Below are positions 11,301-21,269 of a DNA stretch of 64,000 bases, in pieces (positions within the stretch are counted from its first letter, which is position 1; each line of letters starts with the position of its first letter). The position numbers and the translations under genes were made by a program. The notes beneath the pieces are model-generated. The model was not told the DNA's origin and did no database searches. It worked only from the letters and a program-made list of their open reading frames with translations. Origin of the DNA: Pseudochryseolinea flava (GTDB taxonomy: Bacteria > Bacteroidota > Bacteroidia > Cytophagales > Cyclobacteriaceae); contig NZ_QMFY01000004.1 of the NCBI RefSeq assembly GCF_003286915.1, positions 362,172 through 426,171 of the forward strand, read 5' to 3'.

Positions 11301-11894
11301 TCTACCTTGAAAACTGTGTTTGTACCAACTGAAACGGTAAACCCTGAATTCGTACTGGATATGGATCCTACTGTATGTATGCTCCAGACCGGAAGTATTT
11401 ACCTGACTGTAACAAACAACATTGAAATCGGAAATATCGAATGGGTATACCAGGAGATTGATGGAAATAAAAATCCAATTGGAGCACCTGAAATCCTGAT
11501 TGAGAATGGTCCTGTTGTGTTCGAGGCCGCAGGAGGTTTATATACAGCTACGGTTTCTACATTAGAAAACTGTAAAGCGACTGGCTCTATTATACTCGAG
11601 GCAGACATCAACCCGTTCAATGGTATCTCTAGAAATGGCGATAACAAGAACGATTACTTCCACATCGATTGTATCGACGACTTCCCTAAGAACGTCGTGA
11701 AAGTATACAACCGTGCAGGAACACTTGTCTTTGAAGGGCACAACTATAACAACACTGATGTATTGTTCGATGGTGTATCTAACAAAGGTATTAGTCCATT
11801 AGGTACGAACCTTCCAGACGGAACATACTTCTATGTTATCGACAAGAAAGATGGTTCGAAACCTGTAGCTGGTTATCTCGAAATAGTTAACTAA
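5343..11894 (+). CDS. Giant SprB-like surface protein with T9SS C-terminal domain
   Basis: 2183 aa, extracellular. After the signal peptide (ends GQAYSQ) comes a Cys/Asp-rich calcium-type segment (CNNNFDDDGDGLVDC). FG-GAP/VCBS repeats (about 130-530) carry loops such as DVDKDGVPEI, DFDHDGKIEI and DMDGDGSTEI. A CARDB-like region (about 630-760) is followed by about 14 degenerate SprB-type repeats of 85-105 residues, each ending in a motif like GxYTVxVxDxxxGC (about 765-2095). The final 85 or so residues (NPFNGISRNGDNKNDYF to LPDGTYFYVIDKKDG) are the type B gliding-motility sorting domain. SprB is the mobile adhesin of gliding flavobacteria, so a role in adhesion or motility is inferred by family. 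The PorP/SprF gene begins 3 nt after the stop. Confidence 0.9.
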   Translation: MKRLLILFAFLALVAGQAYSQENTKAKCNNNFDDDGDGLVDCLDGDCDGLKDPNGHPKGCEIPGDNIDNDGDNFIDCYDKETILTDECDGFFLGTLDECSLPPMEFPPFAMKLKFKSEPNKANHINRLIVGDVDKDGVPEIVTTRRSVATLDDNGTPTASSINILQAPASGTILTTEKEIDLFAKNQIVTYEDIAMADINGDGCAEFFVLTKSPYKTIAYDCAGNELWTISHWGYPGTAGLADFDHDGKIEIYFRTQIYDAHTGKFMGENDIDNKASTSRAKNTSQSLAVDMDAALNITNNNLELIAGCRIYTVNINRPAMTATITMAKERTEYKIRTKESSGSSTSIADFDQDGYLDVLAVGSKDNYDDNTTIFFWDVRNDQLQTFIDKIGTGDYKNGWKNGAGRINIADIDGDTLMNAVYVSGQYMYALKTNATGSTFTQLWRENVVEETSGFTGCTMFDFDADGNSEIVYRDEDYIYILTTAPNGSVTRTQQACKSRTSNEYPIVVDMDGDGSTEICVTCAIDETVVGRNHKIWDDAEVRVFESANLPWVPARKVWNQHGYFVVNVNDNLTIPRNQQLHHLTYAKNVDCRKDGKFKSTKPMNSFLNQSPFLDNYGCPSFATPNLSWGTFDNAGKVDIVVAAGNCPNTTVNIKIKFKNLGDIGIDGKLPISMYDGDPLQAGATLLGTYIHDLTSFNPGDSISINSGINFTGPGTAFDLYIVLNDAGKPTPTPISLPNTNIVECDYGDNVRMVRVTPGLGPIDGIKIRGNQRCGATSVDNGAVRAWVPLAGGFRDSTNFDFFWTDGNVVGAIDHTGHMYNNLPTGDYTVFARHKTIGCETTSKVITVDETPLNVVATVVKLRDNENCKNPNGQLQVNVDTNGDGVPEPTGKFTYQWTKGGETTVIGVSHSLAALPKGNYTVTVIDKATGCPAADSETVGESFPPVVVTATATEINCAPGSTGTASAHVSNNTGNYNWSWYNGNTVKPTPDATGHEYTPIPAGFYTVKAEDKTSKCEGTATVQVKQAAGPSITALTKVNHVACTPTPGKGSATVTATTTGATTITWFRGQNTLPANQVGTGTTINNLVADIYTVLVQDATGCSAMDTVIVLNKSGVTTLVPTVKHQEKCQPIDGGVTVVPQSGAVSDYTYSWYTGILVSNPRKINGVTGNVLSDVKAGAYTVFATHILSGCVTPAVTVQVQNLTTAITINIDPSTVTYPKDCNERKGVIGAAISVNKNSELTVQWWSDLVSQVPPIDKVTLEREIGPVTVNAGSPLSDVITSVPAGYYTIDVNNVVDGCKATKIYFLRALNTDSMTVAPVNVTACTNGPVTPNGSITATLIAKNAGVTEDSYRFELYTPTSGATPIQVINGPTKGTDDDLFTFSNLPVGDYFIRAVDISGNGYCDFFTDVMTIEDQTVLPTFALTSLPNTICSGTADGSIQVTTQTGPAPYSYEYFRGNLSVDVPLGGSTASTSLGSLATDFYTVRMTADNGCVDVRSVFVEENTATITAELDQDPRLNCVLLDGRIEVTTVTEIPDNGTIPPALAYNPANYSVTWLDSVAAPTIVDSNLATENILEAINKGRYHVQVTNDYTQCKTSLMLVTVEDGRVSPTVNLTAFRAPTKCLSIEDLNPGDPDFDLYDPVSGQFAGYLTVDPAPAGGTYTFLWTGSGPIANPNLATVRTLDPGDYTVRVTNTANNCPRTEKYTLPQTVMPVVVTATSSPVTSCITPDGVLNASVFPSMQHHYIFNWTSPLASYPDSYLVTTAAGPTTYTLTATDRRDAQCAATTTVVLINDTKGPTVEAGVLGEVTVCNDIPIQQDGSAFATVTNGAMIDYKFEWYEGALPERPLPNPADMIPNGNNAMVTNLTDLTYTVFVTNLVTGCDSTAQVTVPRVPVLPPDPVAVLVAKNTICDPTDLTGENPANGAVRAFVPDEGVLNGENTIDYIFDWSIGQVENTPPDSADNVDLTYLNTGYYSVVATNRITLCRSTLKTVFVPTETVNPEFVLDMDPTVCMLQTGSIYLTVTNNIEIGNIEWVYQEIDGNKNPIGAPEILIENGPVVFEAAGGLYTATVSTLENCKATGSIILEADINPFNGISRNGDNKNDYFHIDCIDDFPKNVVKVYNRAGTLVFEGHNYNNTDVLFDGVSNKGISPLGTNLPDGTYFYVIDKKDGSKPVAGYLEIVN

Positions 11895-11897
11895 AAA

Positions 11898-12854
11898 ATG
11901 ATCATGACCCGATTTTTTAAACTTACACTTTGCTTGGTCCTTATCTCCGGATACTGTTCTGCTCAACAGTATCCGGTGTTTACCCAATACTTTTTCAATG
12001 AACTTGTCATTAACCCTGCATATGCGGGTGCGCATGTGAAGTTCAGTGCCACCGCGATGTACAGAAACCAATGGGTTAACTTTCCAGGCGCGCCTCGCAC
12101 ATTTTCATTTAGCTCTCACGTAGCGCTCATGAAAAACAAAATCGGCGTCGGTCTGATGGTTAACCACGATGAGATTGGTAGTTACGGAAACGACAACGTG
12201 TACGCAAGCTATGCGTACAAGATTCATTTCCCGAAAGCCACGCTGGCCATGGGACTACAGGCAGGATTTAATTTCATTGGTGCCGACTATAGCAAGTTAA
12301 ATCTCCAAGATCCCGGCGATGCTAGCTTCGTACCGATCAACGATTTCAAACCAAACTTTGGTGCAGGTCTGTATTACAATAAAAAGAACTGGTTCGTTGG
12401 ATTCTCAGTGCCATTTATTCTCAACAACAGATTGGATGAGCAACCTTTCGAAAGTGCTATTGCCGAAGTGATCGAAAGACGATACTACATGCTTCGCACG
12501 GGGGTAATCCTTCCGCTCGACCGCGCCGGAAATGTAAAACTCAATCCGTCGATCTTATTGCGTTCTCAAGAAGGTCAACCATTAAGTTTAGATATCAACA
12601 ACGCTTTCATCTTCTATGATTTGCTCAGTGTTGGTTTAGCATGGCGAAGCGGTGATGTGATCGGAGACTCGTTCATCACGTTTCTTGATTTAAAAATCTC
12701 TGAAAAGATTCACTTTGCTTACTCATACGATTGGACACAATCTGACATCAGTCGCTTCTCAAACGGATCTCATGAATTCATGCTCAACTTTAGATCGATC
12801 TTTAGAGGTGTACATAAAAATCCCGAATGTCCATCGTACTACAACTATCGGTAG
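11898..12854 (+). CDS. PorP/SprF-family type IX secretion outer-membrane protein
   Basis: 318 aa, the usual family length. A signal peptide (ends GYCSAQ) leads into QYPVFTQYFFNELVINPAYAGA, the N-terminal signature of PorP/SprF, then a complete barrel ending in the usual SNGSHEFMLNFRSIF-type terminal strands. A second ATG 6 nt inside (MTRFF) is an equally good start. Placed 3 nt after the giant SprB-like gene, as sprF follows sprB in Flavobacterium, it probably serves export or attachment of that protein. There is no SPOR extension, unlike the copy at 536. Confidence 0.92.
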   Translation: MIMTRFFKLTLCLVLISGYCSAQQYPVFTQYFFNELVINPAYAGAHVKFSATAMYRNQWVNFPGAPRTFSFSSHVALMKNKIGVGLMVNHDEIGSYGNDNVYASYAYKIHFPKATLAMGLQAGFNFIGADYSKLNLQDPGDASFVPINDFKPNFGAGLYYNKKNWFVGFSVPFILNNRLDEQPFESAIAEVIERRYYMLRTGVILPLDRAGNVKLNPSILLRSQEGQPLSLDINNAFIFYDLLSVGLAWRSGDVIGDSFITFLDLKISEKIHFAYSYDWTQSDISRFSNGSHEFMLNFRSIFRGVHKNPECPSYYNYR

Positions 12855-13545
12855 GTGGTCTTTGGCTACTAGTGTACGGGGAATTCTTAGCTTGGTAAAA
12901 TAACCCGCGCTTTTAATCAGTAATCGATGGTTTTTGAAGTGCGTAAAAAACAGGGGTTTGTTTTGAGAAAATCCGTTTGATAGATCGTATGCGCGGCCCA
13001 ACTTAAACGCGGGGGAGCCCCGGCATGTGCGATGGGCAGCATGTTTAAGTTTCCCCTTTTTCTTTTGTTACTTTTCTATTTGGGGAAGCAAAAAGAAAAG
13101 TAAGAAGAGGCTGATGCATGAACGAATCAGGCAGACTCAGTAGAACATTCAAAAAGTTGATAAGGTAAGTGCGATCCGGTTTTTCGGCCGCTATAAAAAT
13201 ACTTTCTCCGGACACTAATATTATTTGGCTTTTGACTCTTGTGCTTCGGATTTTCTGACATTCAATCGCTTGTTTCGGTATACCTGGTTGGTTATTTAGA
13301 ATAACCAATTTTACCCGTTGTGAGCTTTACGAATTTAGAGGTTTGGAAACTTTCCCAACGCTAGACACAACGGATCATCCCAATGTTTTATTCGAAACGA
13401 AATCGTTAAAAGATGAGGCCTTGTATAATTCGTTGAGTGAAATCTAGAGATACTAGGAAAAATGCTAACAAATTCAATCGCACGATTAAGGCACAGAGCC
13501 ATTAGTGAGAACCTGGCCCAAAAACTAAAAGCCAAAGGCTGATCG
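12855..13545. other. 691-bp intergenic stretch, no credible gene
   Basis: Separates the T9SS block from ppk1. The frames open here on either strand have no recognisable protein character. The stretch contains the palindromic element at 13000-13103 and is otherwise unstructured sequence. A short minus-strand hairpin near 13525-13541 (AGCC, loop TTT, GGCT, then T-rich) may end the ppk1 transcript. The block has the look of a non-coding repeat remnant, but this cannot be proved from one copy. Confidence 0.5.
13000..13103. repeat. Pair of adjacent inverted repeats (REP/MITE-like element)
   Basis: Two hairpins side by side. The first pairs AACTTAAAC (13000-13008) with GTTTAAGTT (13043-13051) and encloses a G5/C4 core. 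The second pairs TTACTTTTCT (13068-13077) with AGAAAAGTAA (13094-13103) across a 16-nt loop. Both stems are perfect. Similar TTACTTTTCT palindromes are, from memory, frequent in Bacteroidota intergenic DNA, so this is probably one copy of a dispersed element. Confidence 0.55.
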
Positions 13546-15672
13546 CTAAAACAGACTCGCATCCATCACCACCTCACGCGTCACCTGGAAAAATTCCTTG
13601 TGAATGTTGAATGGCTCATCACCATTACGATCGCGTTTTTTGTAGGTACCATCTTCTTGCATCACATAGGCATTGACGTTATCACGAAGATTATAGCGAA
13701 GGTTATTGATAGCTTGCTTCCGTAGAAAATCGTCGTCCAGTAAAAAGAGAGACTCGATCCGGCGATCAAAACTTCTCACCATGGCATCGGCGCTACCGAT
13801 GTACACTTTCGGAGAACCTCCGTTGTGGAAGTAGTATATTCTTGAATGCTCCAAAAATTCGCCAACGATAGAAATAACCTGGATATTTTCGCTCACCCCT
13901 AGCCTGCCCGGACGAAGACAGCATATTCCACGAACAATCAACTTGATCTGTACACCAGCGCGAGAAGCTTCGTACAATTCATCAATGAGTTCTTTATCTT
14001 GGAAAGAGTTGAGTTTTACAACAATACCCGCCGTAATTCCGTTCTTCGCATGCTCTGCTTCACGACGAACTAAATTACAAAGCTGAATTCGCATATCACG
14101 TGGCGAAGTAATCAAGTTTCGATAAGTTGAAGGCTGAGAATGTCCCGTAATTACATTAAAGAACTCAGAAACATCATTCGCATAAATCTCCTTCGTTGTC
14201 AACAAACCAATGTCGACGTAGAAGCGTGCTGTCGTTTCGTTGTAGTTCCCGCTTGACAAATGAACATAACGATATACTTTATCATCTTCTTCTTTACGCA
14301 CAATGAGCAGCAGTTTCGTGTGCGTCTTCAAGCTACTCACACCATATATCACGAAGCACCCTGCTTTTTGAAGACGCTGCGCTTCGCGCAAGTTGTTTTC
14401 TTCGTCGAACCTGGCCTTAACTTCAAATAGTACGGAAACGTGCTTTCCATTTTCAGCTGCGCGAAGTAACGCATTCGTAACGCGCGAATCGCGCGACACA
14501 CGATATATGGTCACTTTGATCGAAAGTACGTACGGATCATCTGCAGCCTTTTCGAGCAACTCCAGCACAGGCTCCATCGAATTATACGGATGGTGCAGCA
14601 AGATGTCTCGCTCCTTCAACACCTCGAACAAATCACGCGTACCTTGCTCTGGGAAATTCAGTGGTTTAATCGGCGTTTGAGGTTGCGCCCTTTTACTCTT
14701 GAATTCTTGATGCCCGATAATTTGAAGCACGCCTGTAAAATCGAGCATGCTGTCCTTCGAAACGTAAAAAATATTATGATCGTCAAGATCCCATTGGATC
14801 TTCAGCAATCGCATCATCCATGGATCTGGATTCTCCTCAACCTCCAAACGTACAACACGCCCAGTGCGACGCGTCTTTAGTTTCCGTTTTAGGTCTTCAA
14901 GGAAATTGGATTCAATATCTTCGCTTTCTTCGAGCGTAAAATCTCCGTTTCGATTAATCCTAAAAAGATTTGTGCTTACAATCTCAACATTTCTAAAAAG
15001 TTGCTGCACATTATTCCGGATGATTTCGTCGATCGGAACAAACTGTATAAAATCATCTTTATCAAGTTCGTAAAAACGTGGAAGGTTCTGCGGAACTTGA
15101 ATGAATGAAACTTTGAATTGATTCTGAGTATCCGTTGGATTCTTCGTCACCACACCGAACAACAGTCGGTTGTTCATCAGAATCGGAAACGTGTGGTAAT
15201 TATCGAAGACCATTGGTGTAAGCATCGGGAAAATGGTCTTGTTGAAATACTCATTAACCCGCTGCGTATCTTCCAGCGAAAGCTCGTCGTACGTAGCAAT
15301 GCTGAAACCGTTATCGTGAAAAAGAGGCTTTAATTGTTTAAAGCAATTGTTTTGGTCATCAACAAATTTTTTAACCTCAGCCATCAACAACCGACGAAAT
15401 GGTTCTTCGCGAAGGCCGTTATAATCGAAGCGTTCCTTACCGTAGTCGATGTAGTTGTACAAACTTCCCAAGCGGATCGTACAAAACTCATCCAGGTTCG
15501 ATGCCGTAATGGACAGGAACTTCAAGCGATCGAAGACAGAACGTTCTTCTACCATGGCCTGATCCAGCACCCGATAGTTGAACTTGATCCAACTCAAATC
15601 ACGACTGATGTAATTGCTTCCCTCAATCTGATGGGCTACGCGATCGGAAGAAACAGTAGACGACTCACTCAT
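13546..15672 (-). CDS. ppk1: Polyphosphate kinase 1
   Basis: 708 aa, normal for the family. Cytoplasmic or membrane-associated enzyme that reversibly polymerises the gamma-phosphate of ATP into polyphosphate. The N-terminal domain opens with ISRDLSWIKFNYRVLDQA. The two phospholipase-D-like catalytic domains hold the expected histidines: KTHTKLLLIV near residue 450 (the autophosphorylated His435 of E. coli) and EHSRIYYFHNGG near 609 (His592). YVHLSSGNYN is also present. It lies 74 bp downstream of gyrB on the same strand and could be cotranscribed. PPK2 lies 3.6 kb away. Confidence 0.97.
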   Translation of the reverse strand: MSESSTVSSDRVAHQIEGSNYISRDLSWIKFNYRVLDQAMVEERSVFDRLKFLSITASNLDEFCTIRLGSLYNYIDYGKERFDYNGLREEPFRRLLMAEVKKFVDDQNNCFKQLKPLFHDNGFSIATYDELSLEDTQRVNEYFNKTIFPMLTPMVFDNYHTFPILMNNRLLFGVVTKNPTDTQNQFKVSFIQVPQNLPRFYELDKDDFIQFVPIDEIIRNNVQQLFRNVEIVSTNLFRINRNGDFTLEESEDIESNFLEDLKRKLKTRRTGRVVRLEVEENPDPWMMRLLKIQWDLDDHNIFYVSKDSMLDFTGVLQIIGHQEFKSKRAQPQTPIKPLNFPEQGTRDLFEVLKERDILLHHPYNSMEPVLELLEKAADDPYVLSIKVTIYRVSRDSRVTNALLRAAENGKHVSVLFEVKARFDEENNLREAQRLQKAGCFVIYGVSSLKTHTKLLLIVRKEEDDKVYRYVHLSSGNYNETTARFYVDIGLLTTKEIYANDVSEFFNVITGHSQPSTYRNLITSPRDMRIQLCNLVRREAEHAKNGITAGIVVKLNSFQDKELIDELYEASRAGVQIKLIVRGICCLRPGRLGVSENIQVISIVGEFLEHSRIYYFHNGGSPKVYIGSADAMVRSFDRRIESLFLLDDDFLRKQAINNLRYNLRDNVNAYVMQEDGTYKKRDRNGDEPFNIHKEFFQVTREVVMDASLF

Positions 15673-15746
15673 GTCAAAAGTTTAAAAAATAATGCGATAC
15701 CTAAACACAACGGCAATTGCACCGAATCGGTTGAAAGTATCAAATA

Positions 15747-17720
<1,974 letters not shown>

Positions 17721-17721
17721 T

Positions 17722-17729
17722 CAAAAATA
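17722..17729 (-). promoter_or_regulatory. Candidate gyrB -7 promoter box
   Basis: On the minus strand TATTTTTG matches the Bacteroidota -7 consensus TAnnTTTG, about 17 nt upstream of the chosen gyrB ATG. A TTG lies 15 nt further upstream, slightly nearer than the usual 17-23 nt. Confidence 0.45.
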
Positions 17730-17842
17730 AGTTTTTTTGCCTCCCAACCCGCATATTTCAGGGAAAAATTAAAAGTATTTTTTGATTGAAAAAGAGCACG
17801 TTAGACACCCCTTTGCTTTTAATAACTAAGTTTTTAGTTTTG

Positions 17843-19261
17843 ATGATGCGCGGGAAAAAGTTCCTTCATTTTGTGCTTCTTCTTAACGCCCTAATCACGA
17901 TGAGCACTTCGCTTCACGCGCAGTCTCCAAACCGTTACAAACCTGCTACTGTTGCGATTTATAAAACTACTCAAGATTCGGTTCAACTCGCACATCTAGA
18001 CAGGCTCCTTGAAATGGCCTATCAGAAAACACGTCCACAACTTGATTACATCGACAGTCTTGAAAAGGCGCGCACAATTTTCGCCCGACAAGCCATTTTA
18101 AAAATGAAACGTCTCTACTACGCCGATGAAAACAAGACACCCATTGATAGTTTATTTCTAATTAACGATCTATCGCGCGTTACCGCTGTGAGCATAGAGG
18201 GAAAGAAACTGAAATCACTTCCGCGTATCTTGTCCCACTGCAAGAATCTCCAGCAATTAGAAATCGTCAATTGCAGTCTAAGAAAAATCCAGCGTTTACC
18301 TTCGTTGAGAAAACTGACGACGGTTTCCATTTTAAATAATTCAAGTCAAAAGCGAGTGTTGTTCGGCAAAAACAAAACGATCTCGTCCTTCACAATTCAC
18401 GGCGAGAATACGAGGTCGCATCCATCACGATTTAGAAATTTATCAAGCTTAAAGACACTCGATCTTTCCGAGTGTGCATTAACCGAATTCCCACGAGATA
18501 TTTCACAAAATAAAAAACTCGAAGAACTTATTCTCCAACACAATGCCATCACGCTCGAAAAGGATATGTTACCCAAACTCAAAAGCTTAAAAAGACTTGG
18601 GCTACAGCACAACAACATCGCAAGATTCCAGCTTCAATTTCAAACTTCCCATCGCTAAACAGATTGAATTGTAATCACAATGAAATCGTCGAGATTGATG
18701 CCGCCATCGCATCCCTCCAAGACATTGAGTTCTTGTCGTTATACAACAACCGGCTCACCACTGTACCGCGCGGCGTCTATTTACTGCGAGGTTTAAAGAT
18801 TATTGACCTATACTTCAATCAGATTGATTCATTGACCGATGACATTGCTAATTGGCGATCACTTGAAATTCTTTTCGTCGCGCACAACAAGCTCTTCAGT
18901 TTGCCCGACACTTTGAGTTCAATGGAAAAACTAAATGAATTATACGCATACGACAACCGGCTCACACACCTGCCGCGACAACTTGCCCGACTAAAAGATT
19001 TAAAGGTGTTACGCGGTCAATCTAAATATGCTAAGGGAACTTCCTCCTAACATATCACGCCTAACAAAGCTTGAGGAGATAGACCTTTCTGATAACTACT
19101 TCAATTCGATACCGAACTATATTCTTGAATTTCCAAATCTAAAAATCATTACGCTCGTTAACAATCCTTTCGATGAAACCACACTGAATTTGCTTCATCA
19201 TAAATTTGAAGACTTTAAATCGAAAGAAATTTATCTACAATACTCAGGCACGCAACCATAA
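17843..19261 (+). pseudogene. Leucine-rich-repeat protein gene with two compensating frameshifts
   Basis: Signal peptide (MMRGKKFLHFVLLLNALI..HAQ) followed by a coiled N-terminal segment and roughly a dozen LRRs (LxxLxxLxLxxNxI). The first frame runs to a stop at 18658. LRR homology then continues one frame over to 19050 and returns to the first frame up to 19261. Near 18626-18630 one base appears missing (with it the protein reads RFPASISNFPSLNRLNCNHNEI). Near 19012-19016 one base appears extra (without it the protein reads LKVLRVNLNMLRELPPNI). The repaired protein would be about 473 aa, exported, of unknown ligand. It could be a natural pseudogene, a sequencing or assembly error, or much less likely recoding. 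Confidence 0.85.
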
Positions 19262-20176
19262 CTACTTCTTTTTGTCCGACTCAGCCATTAGCATTTCTTT
19301 TGCCTTGATGAGTTCTTCTTGGAGTGCCGGATTCGCCGCAGGATAACCCAGCTTAAGTTTTTCAAACTGCTCATAGATCAATGTCGCAATGGCGAGTCGA
19401 GCATACCATTTATCATCGGCGGGTATTACAAACCACGGCGCATGATCTTTTGACGTCGCCTGAATGGCTTGCTCATAAGCGTATTGATAATCATCCCAGC
19501 GCGCGCGTTCCTTCAGGTCTCCCATCGCGAATTTCCAATTTTTTGTCGGGTCTTCTATCCGTTCCAAAAATCTTTTCTTCTGCTCGTCTCTGGAAACATG
19601 AAGGAAAAATTTCAAAATGACTGTACCGTTTTGATGCAGGTTTTTTTCGTATCGATTAATCTGTTTCAAACGTTTCTCCCAAAACTTTTCGTCTATGTCA
19701 TCAACTTTATGAATACCCGGTAATCGTTCGCCCAAAATGTATTCCGGATGTACACGGGTCACTAACACATTCTCGTAGTGTGAGCGATTGTGAATGGCTA
19801 TTTCACCACGTGCGGGCAATGCCAAACTATGTCGCCAGAAAAAGTCGTGATCCAACTCATGCGACGTTGGCGCCTTGAAGCTGTGCACCGAAACACCTGT
19901 TGGGTTTAAGCCCGACAAAATATGCTTAATCGTACTATCCTTCCCCGCAGCATCCATCGCTTGCAGGATAATCAATACGCTATATTGATTGTGTACGTAG
20001 AGCTTGTCTTGCAAAACGGCAAGGTCTTCTTTACCTTTTTCCAAGAGCGCAAGCCCTTGCTCCTTGTCCAGCGCGTCGCCTTTATATTCTGTTTTATAAT
20101 CTTTCAGACTGAATTTAGTCTGATCAGGTTTAACCTTTAGTTTTTTAATCTGTGCGAGAAGTTCTTTTGAAACCAT
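19262..20176 (-). CDS. ppk2: Polyphosphate kinase 2 family protein
   Basis: 304 aa, single-domain PPK2. Uses polyphosphate to phosphorylate nucleoside mono- or diphosphates. The Walker A region AMDAAGKDSTI (residues 73-83) is followed by GLNPTGVSVHSFKAPT and a lid/Walker B region IHNRSHYENVLVTRVHP (128-144), all typical. The HNRSHYE form and length fit class III enzymes, which accept AMP and ADP, but substrate class is inferred. Its stop abuts the end of the frameshifted LRR gene on the opposite strand. Confidence 0.93.
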   Translation of the reverse strand: MVSKELLAQIKKLKVKPDQTKFSLKDYKTEYKGDALDKEQGLALLEKGKEDLAVLQDKLYVHNQYSVLIILQAMDAAGKDSTIKHILSGLNPTGVSVHSFKAPTSHELDHDFFWRHSLALPARGEIAIHNRSHYENVLVTRVHPEYILGERLPGIHKVDDIDEKFWEKRLKQINRYEKNLHQNGTVILKFFLHVSRDEQKKRFLERIEDPTKNWKFAMGDLKERARWDDYQYAYEQAIQATSKDHAPWFVIPADDKWYARLAIATLIYEQFEKLKLGYPAANPALQEELIKAKEMLMAESDKKK

Positions 20177-20355
20177 GGTAGATCAGTTATGAGTGTGGTC
20201 GTCTTGGAGGTTGATACAATGATGATGATGCAGTTTAAATTAATACAGTTTGGGAACTTCGTGACATATTTATCAAGAAAATACCCCTGTTCTAGACGAT
20301 GAAATGTAACGCGTTTTCGTTAAATTTCATTACCCACCTTTAAAAGTCCACAGCC

Positions 20356-20838
20356 ATGAAAAAGTACATCTTAACGTTCATTGTTTGCTTGCTTTTGGTG
20401 TTTACGGTGATGGCGCAAAAAGTCAATGACATTGACGCCATAAAAGCTTCGATAGAGAGAGAAACGAAGGCCTACTTTGAAATTGATTATAAAACCTGGG
20501 TCGACAGTTGGGTGCACTCACCCTACGCCTATTGGTCGTACGTCGATTCTGCGGGTATAACACAATACGAAGGTTGGCGTGCTATCGAAATTGGGTTCAA
20601 CGACTATTTCATCACATCTAAACCTCAGGCTATCGAAATTAAGCGTGATTGGATGGAGATTCGTGTCTACGGCGACGGTGCCTTCGCACGTTTCAAACAA
20701 CGTGTGATTACAAACGGTCTCGCCGGACCTGAACAAACCGAGATTAGAATTCTCGAACGCGACAAGAAAACAAAAGTATGGAAGATTGCACTGGTTGGTG
20801 TCTTAAAACCTCAATCAGTATTGATTGCTTCTCAGTAG
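20356..20838 (+). CDS. Exported NTF2/SnoaL-like domain protein
   Basis: 160 aa. A signal peptide (MKKYILTFIVCLLLVFTVMA, then Q) is followed by one cone-shaped NTF2-like domain: an N-terminal helix (AIKASIERETKAYFEIDYKTW), a central WSYVDSAGITQYEGW segment and paired strands ending VWKIALVGVLKP. Such domains bind small ligands or act as enzymes; nothing here identifies the ligand. Its 3' end overlaps the convergent CoA-binding gene by 24 bp. Confidence 0.8.
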   Translation: MKKYILTFIVCLLLVFTVMAQKVNDIDAIKASIERETKAYFEIDYKTWVDSWVHSPYAYWSYVDSAGITQYEGWRAIEIGFNDYFITSKPQAIEIKRDWMEIRVYGDGAFARFKQRVITNGLAGPEQTEIRILERDKKTKVWKIALVGVLKPQSVLIASQ

Positions 20839-21186
20839 TACCAACGTACACGCCTCCCACGTTTCGATACCGTTTTGTTTCGCGAGGTTTTCAAGCTCCG
20901 GATTTTCTGTTCCAGGATTGAAAATGATGCGCTTTGGTTTCAAACCGATGATATAATCGTACCACTCTGGTTGGCGTTGCGGCCCGATGTATAACGTAAT
21001 GGTATCAAGATCACTTACTTGAGGTTTCTCACGAAGATCTAAAATCTTTGTCCCAGCAACCTCTCCCTTGTTTATGCCCAACGGTACGATTGGATGTTGA
21101 TATTGCTTTAACATATTCGCAGCCAGATAAGCATATCGGCTTGGGTTATCGGTTGCGCCTATGATAGCTGTTTTTTTTGTACTCAC
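20815..21186 (-). CDS. CoA-binding (YccU-like) protein
   Basis: 123 aa, a single Rossmann-type CoA_binding domain. IIGATDNPSRYAYLAANML near the N-terminus is the nucleotide-binding loop. LYIGPQRQPEWYDYI and RIIFNPGTENPELENLAKQNGIE are the conserved second half. This family resembles the CoA-binding domain of succinyl-CoA synthetase; its physiological role is not established. Tail-to-tail overlap with the NTF2-like gene. Confidence 0.88.
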   Translation of the reverse strand: MSTKKTAIIGATDNPSRYAYLAANMLKQYQHPIVPLGINKGEVAGTKILDLREKPQVSDLDTITLYIGPQRQPEWYDYIIGLKPKRIIFNPGTENPELENLAKQNGIETWEACTLVLLRSNQY

Positions 21187-21269
21187 GATTCACAATTTTT
21201 GATTGAAGCTATAACATAAATTACAGCAGAAAATTCCCATGCCCGGTCACGTACGTCGATCGCGGAACG

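Noticed and set aside
13045..13562. Two minus-strand frames of 75-87 codons next to ppk1
   Set aside because: They cross the palindromic element and ppk1's own end, and look like translated non-coding repeat.
17812..17842. TTTG-N19-TAGTTTTG promoter match
   Set aside because: It ends directly at the ATG of the LRR gene, so a transcript starting 6-8 nt later would lose the start codon and signal peptide; likely chance in AT-rich DNA.
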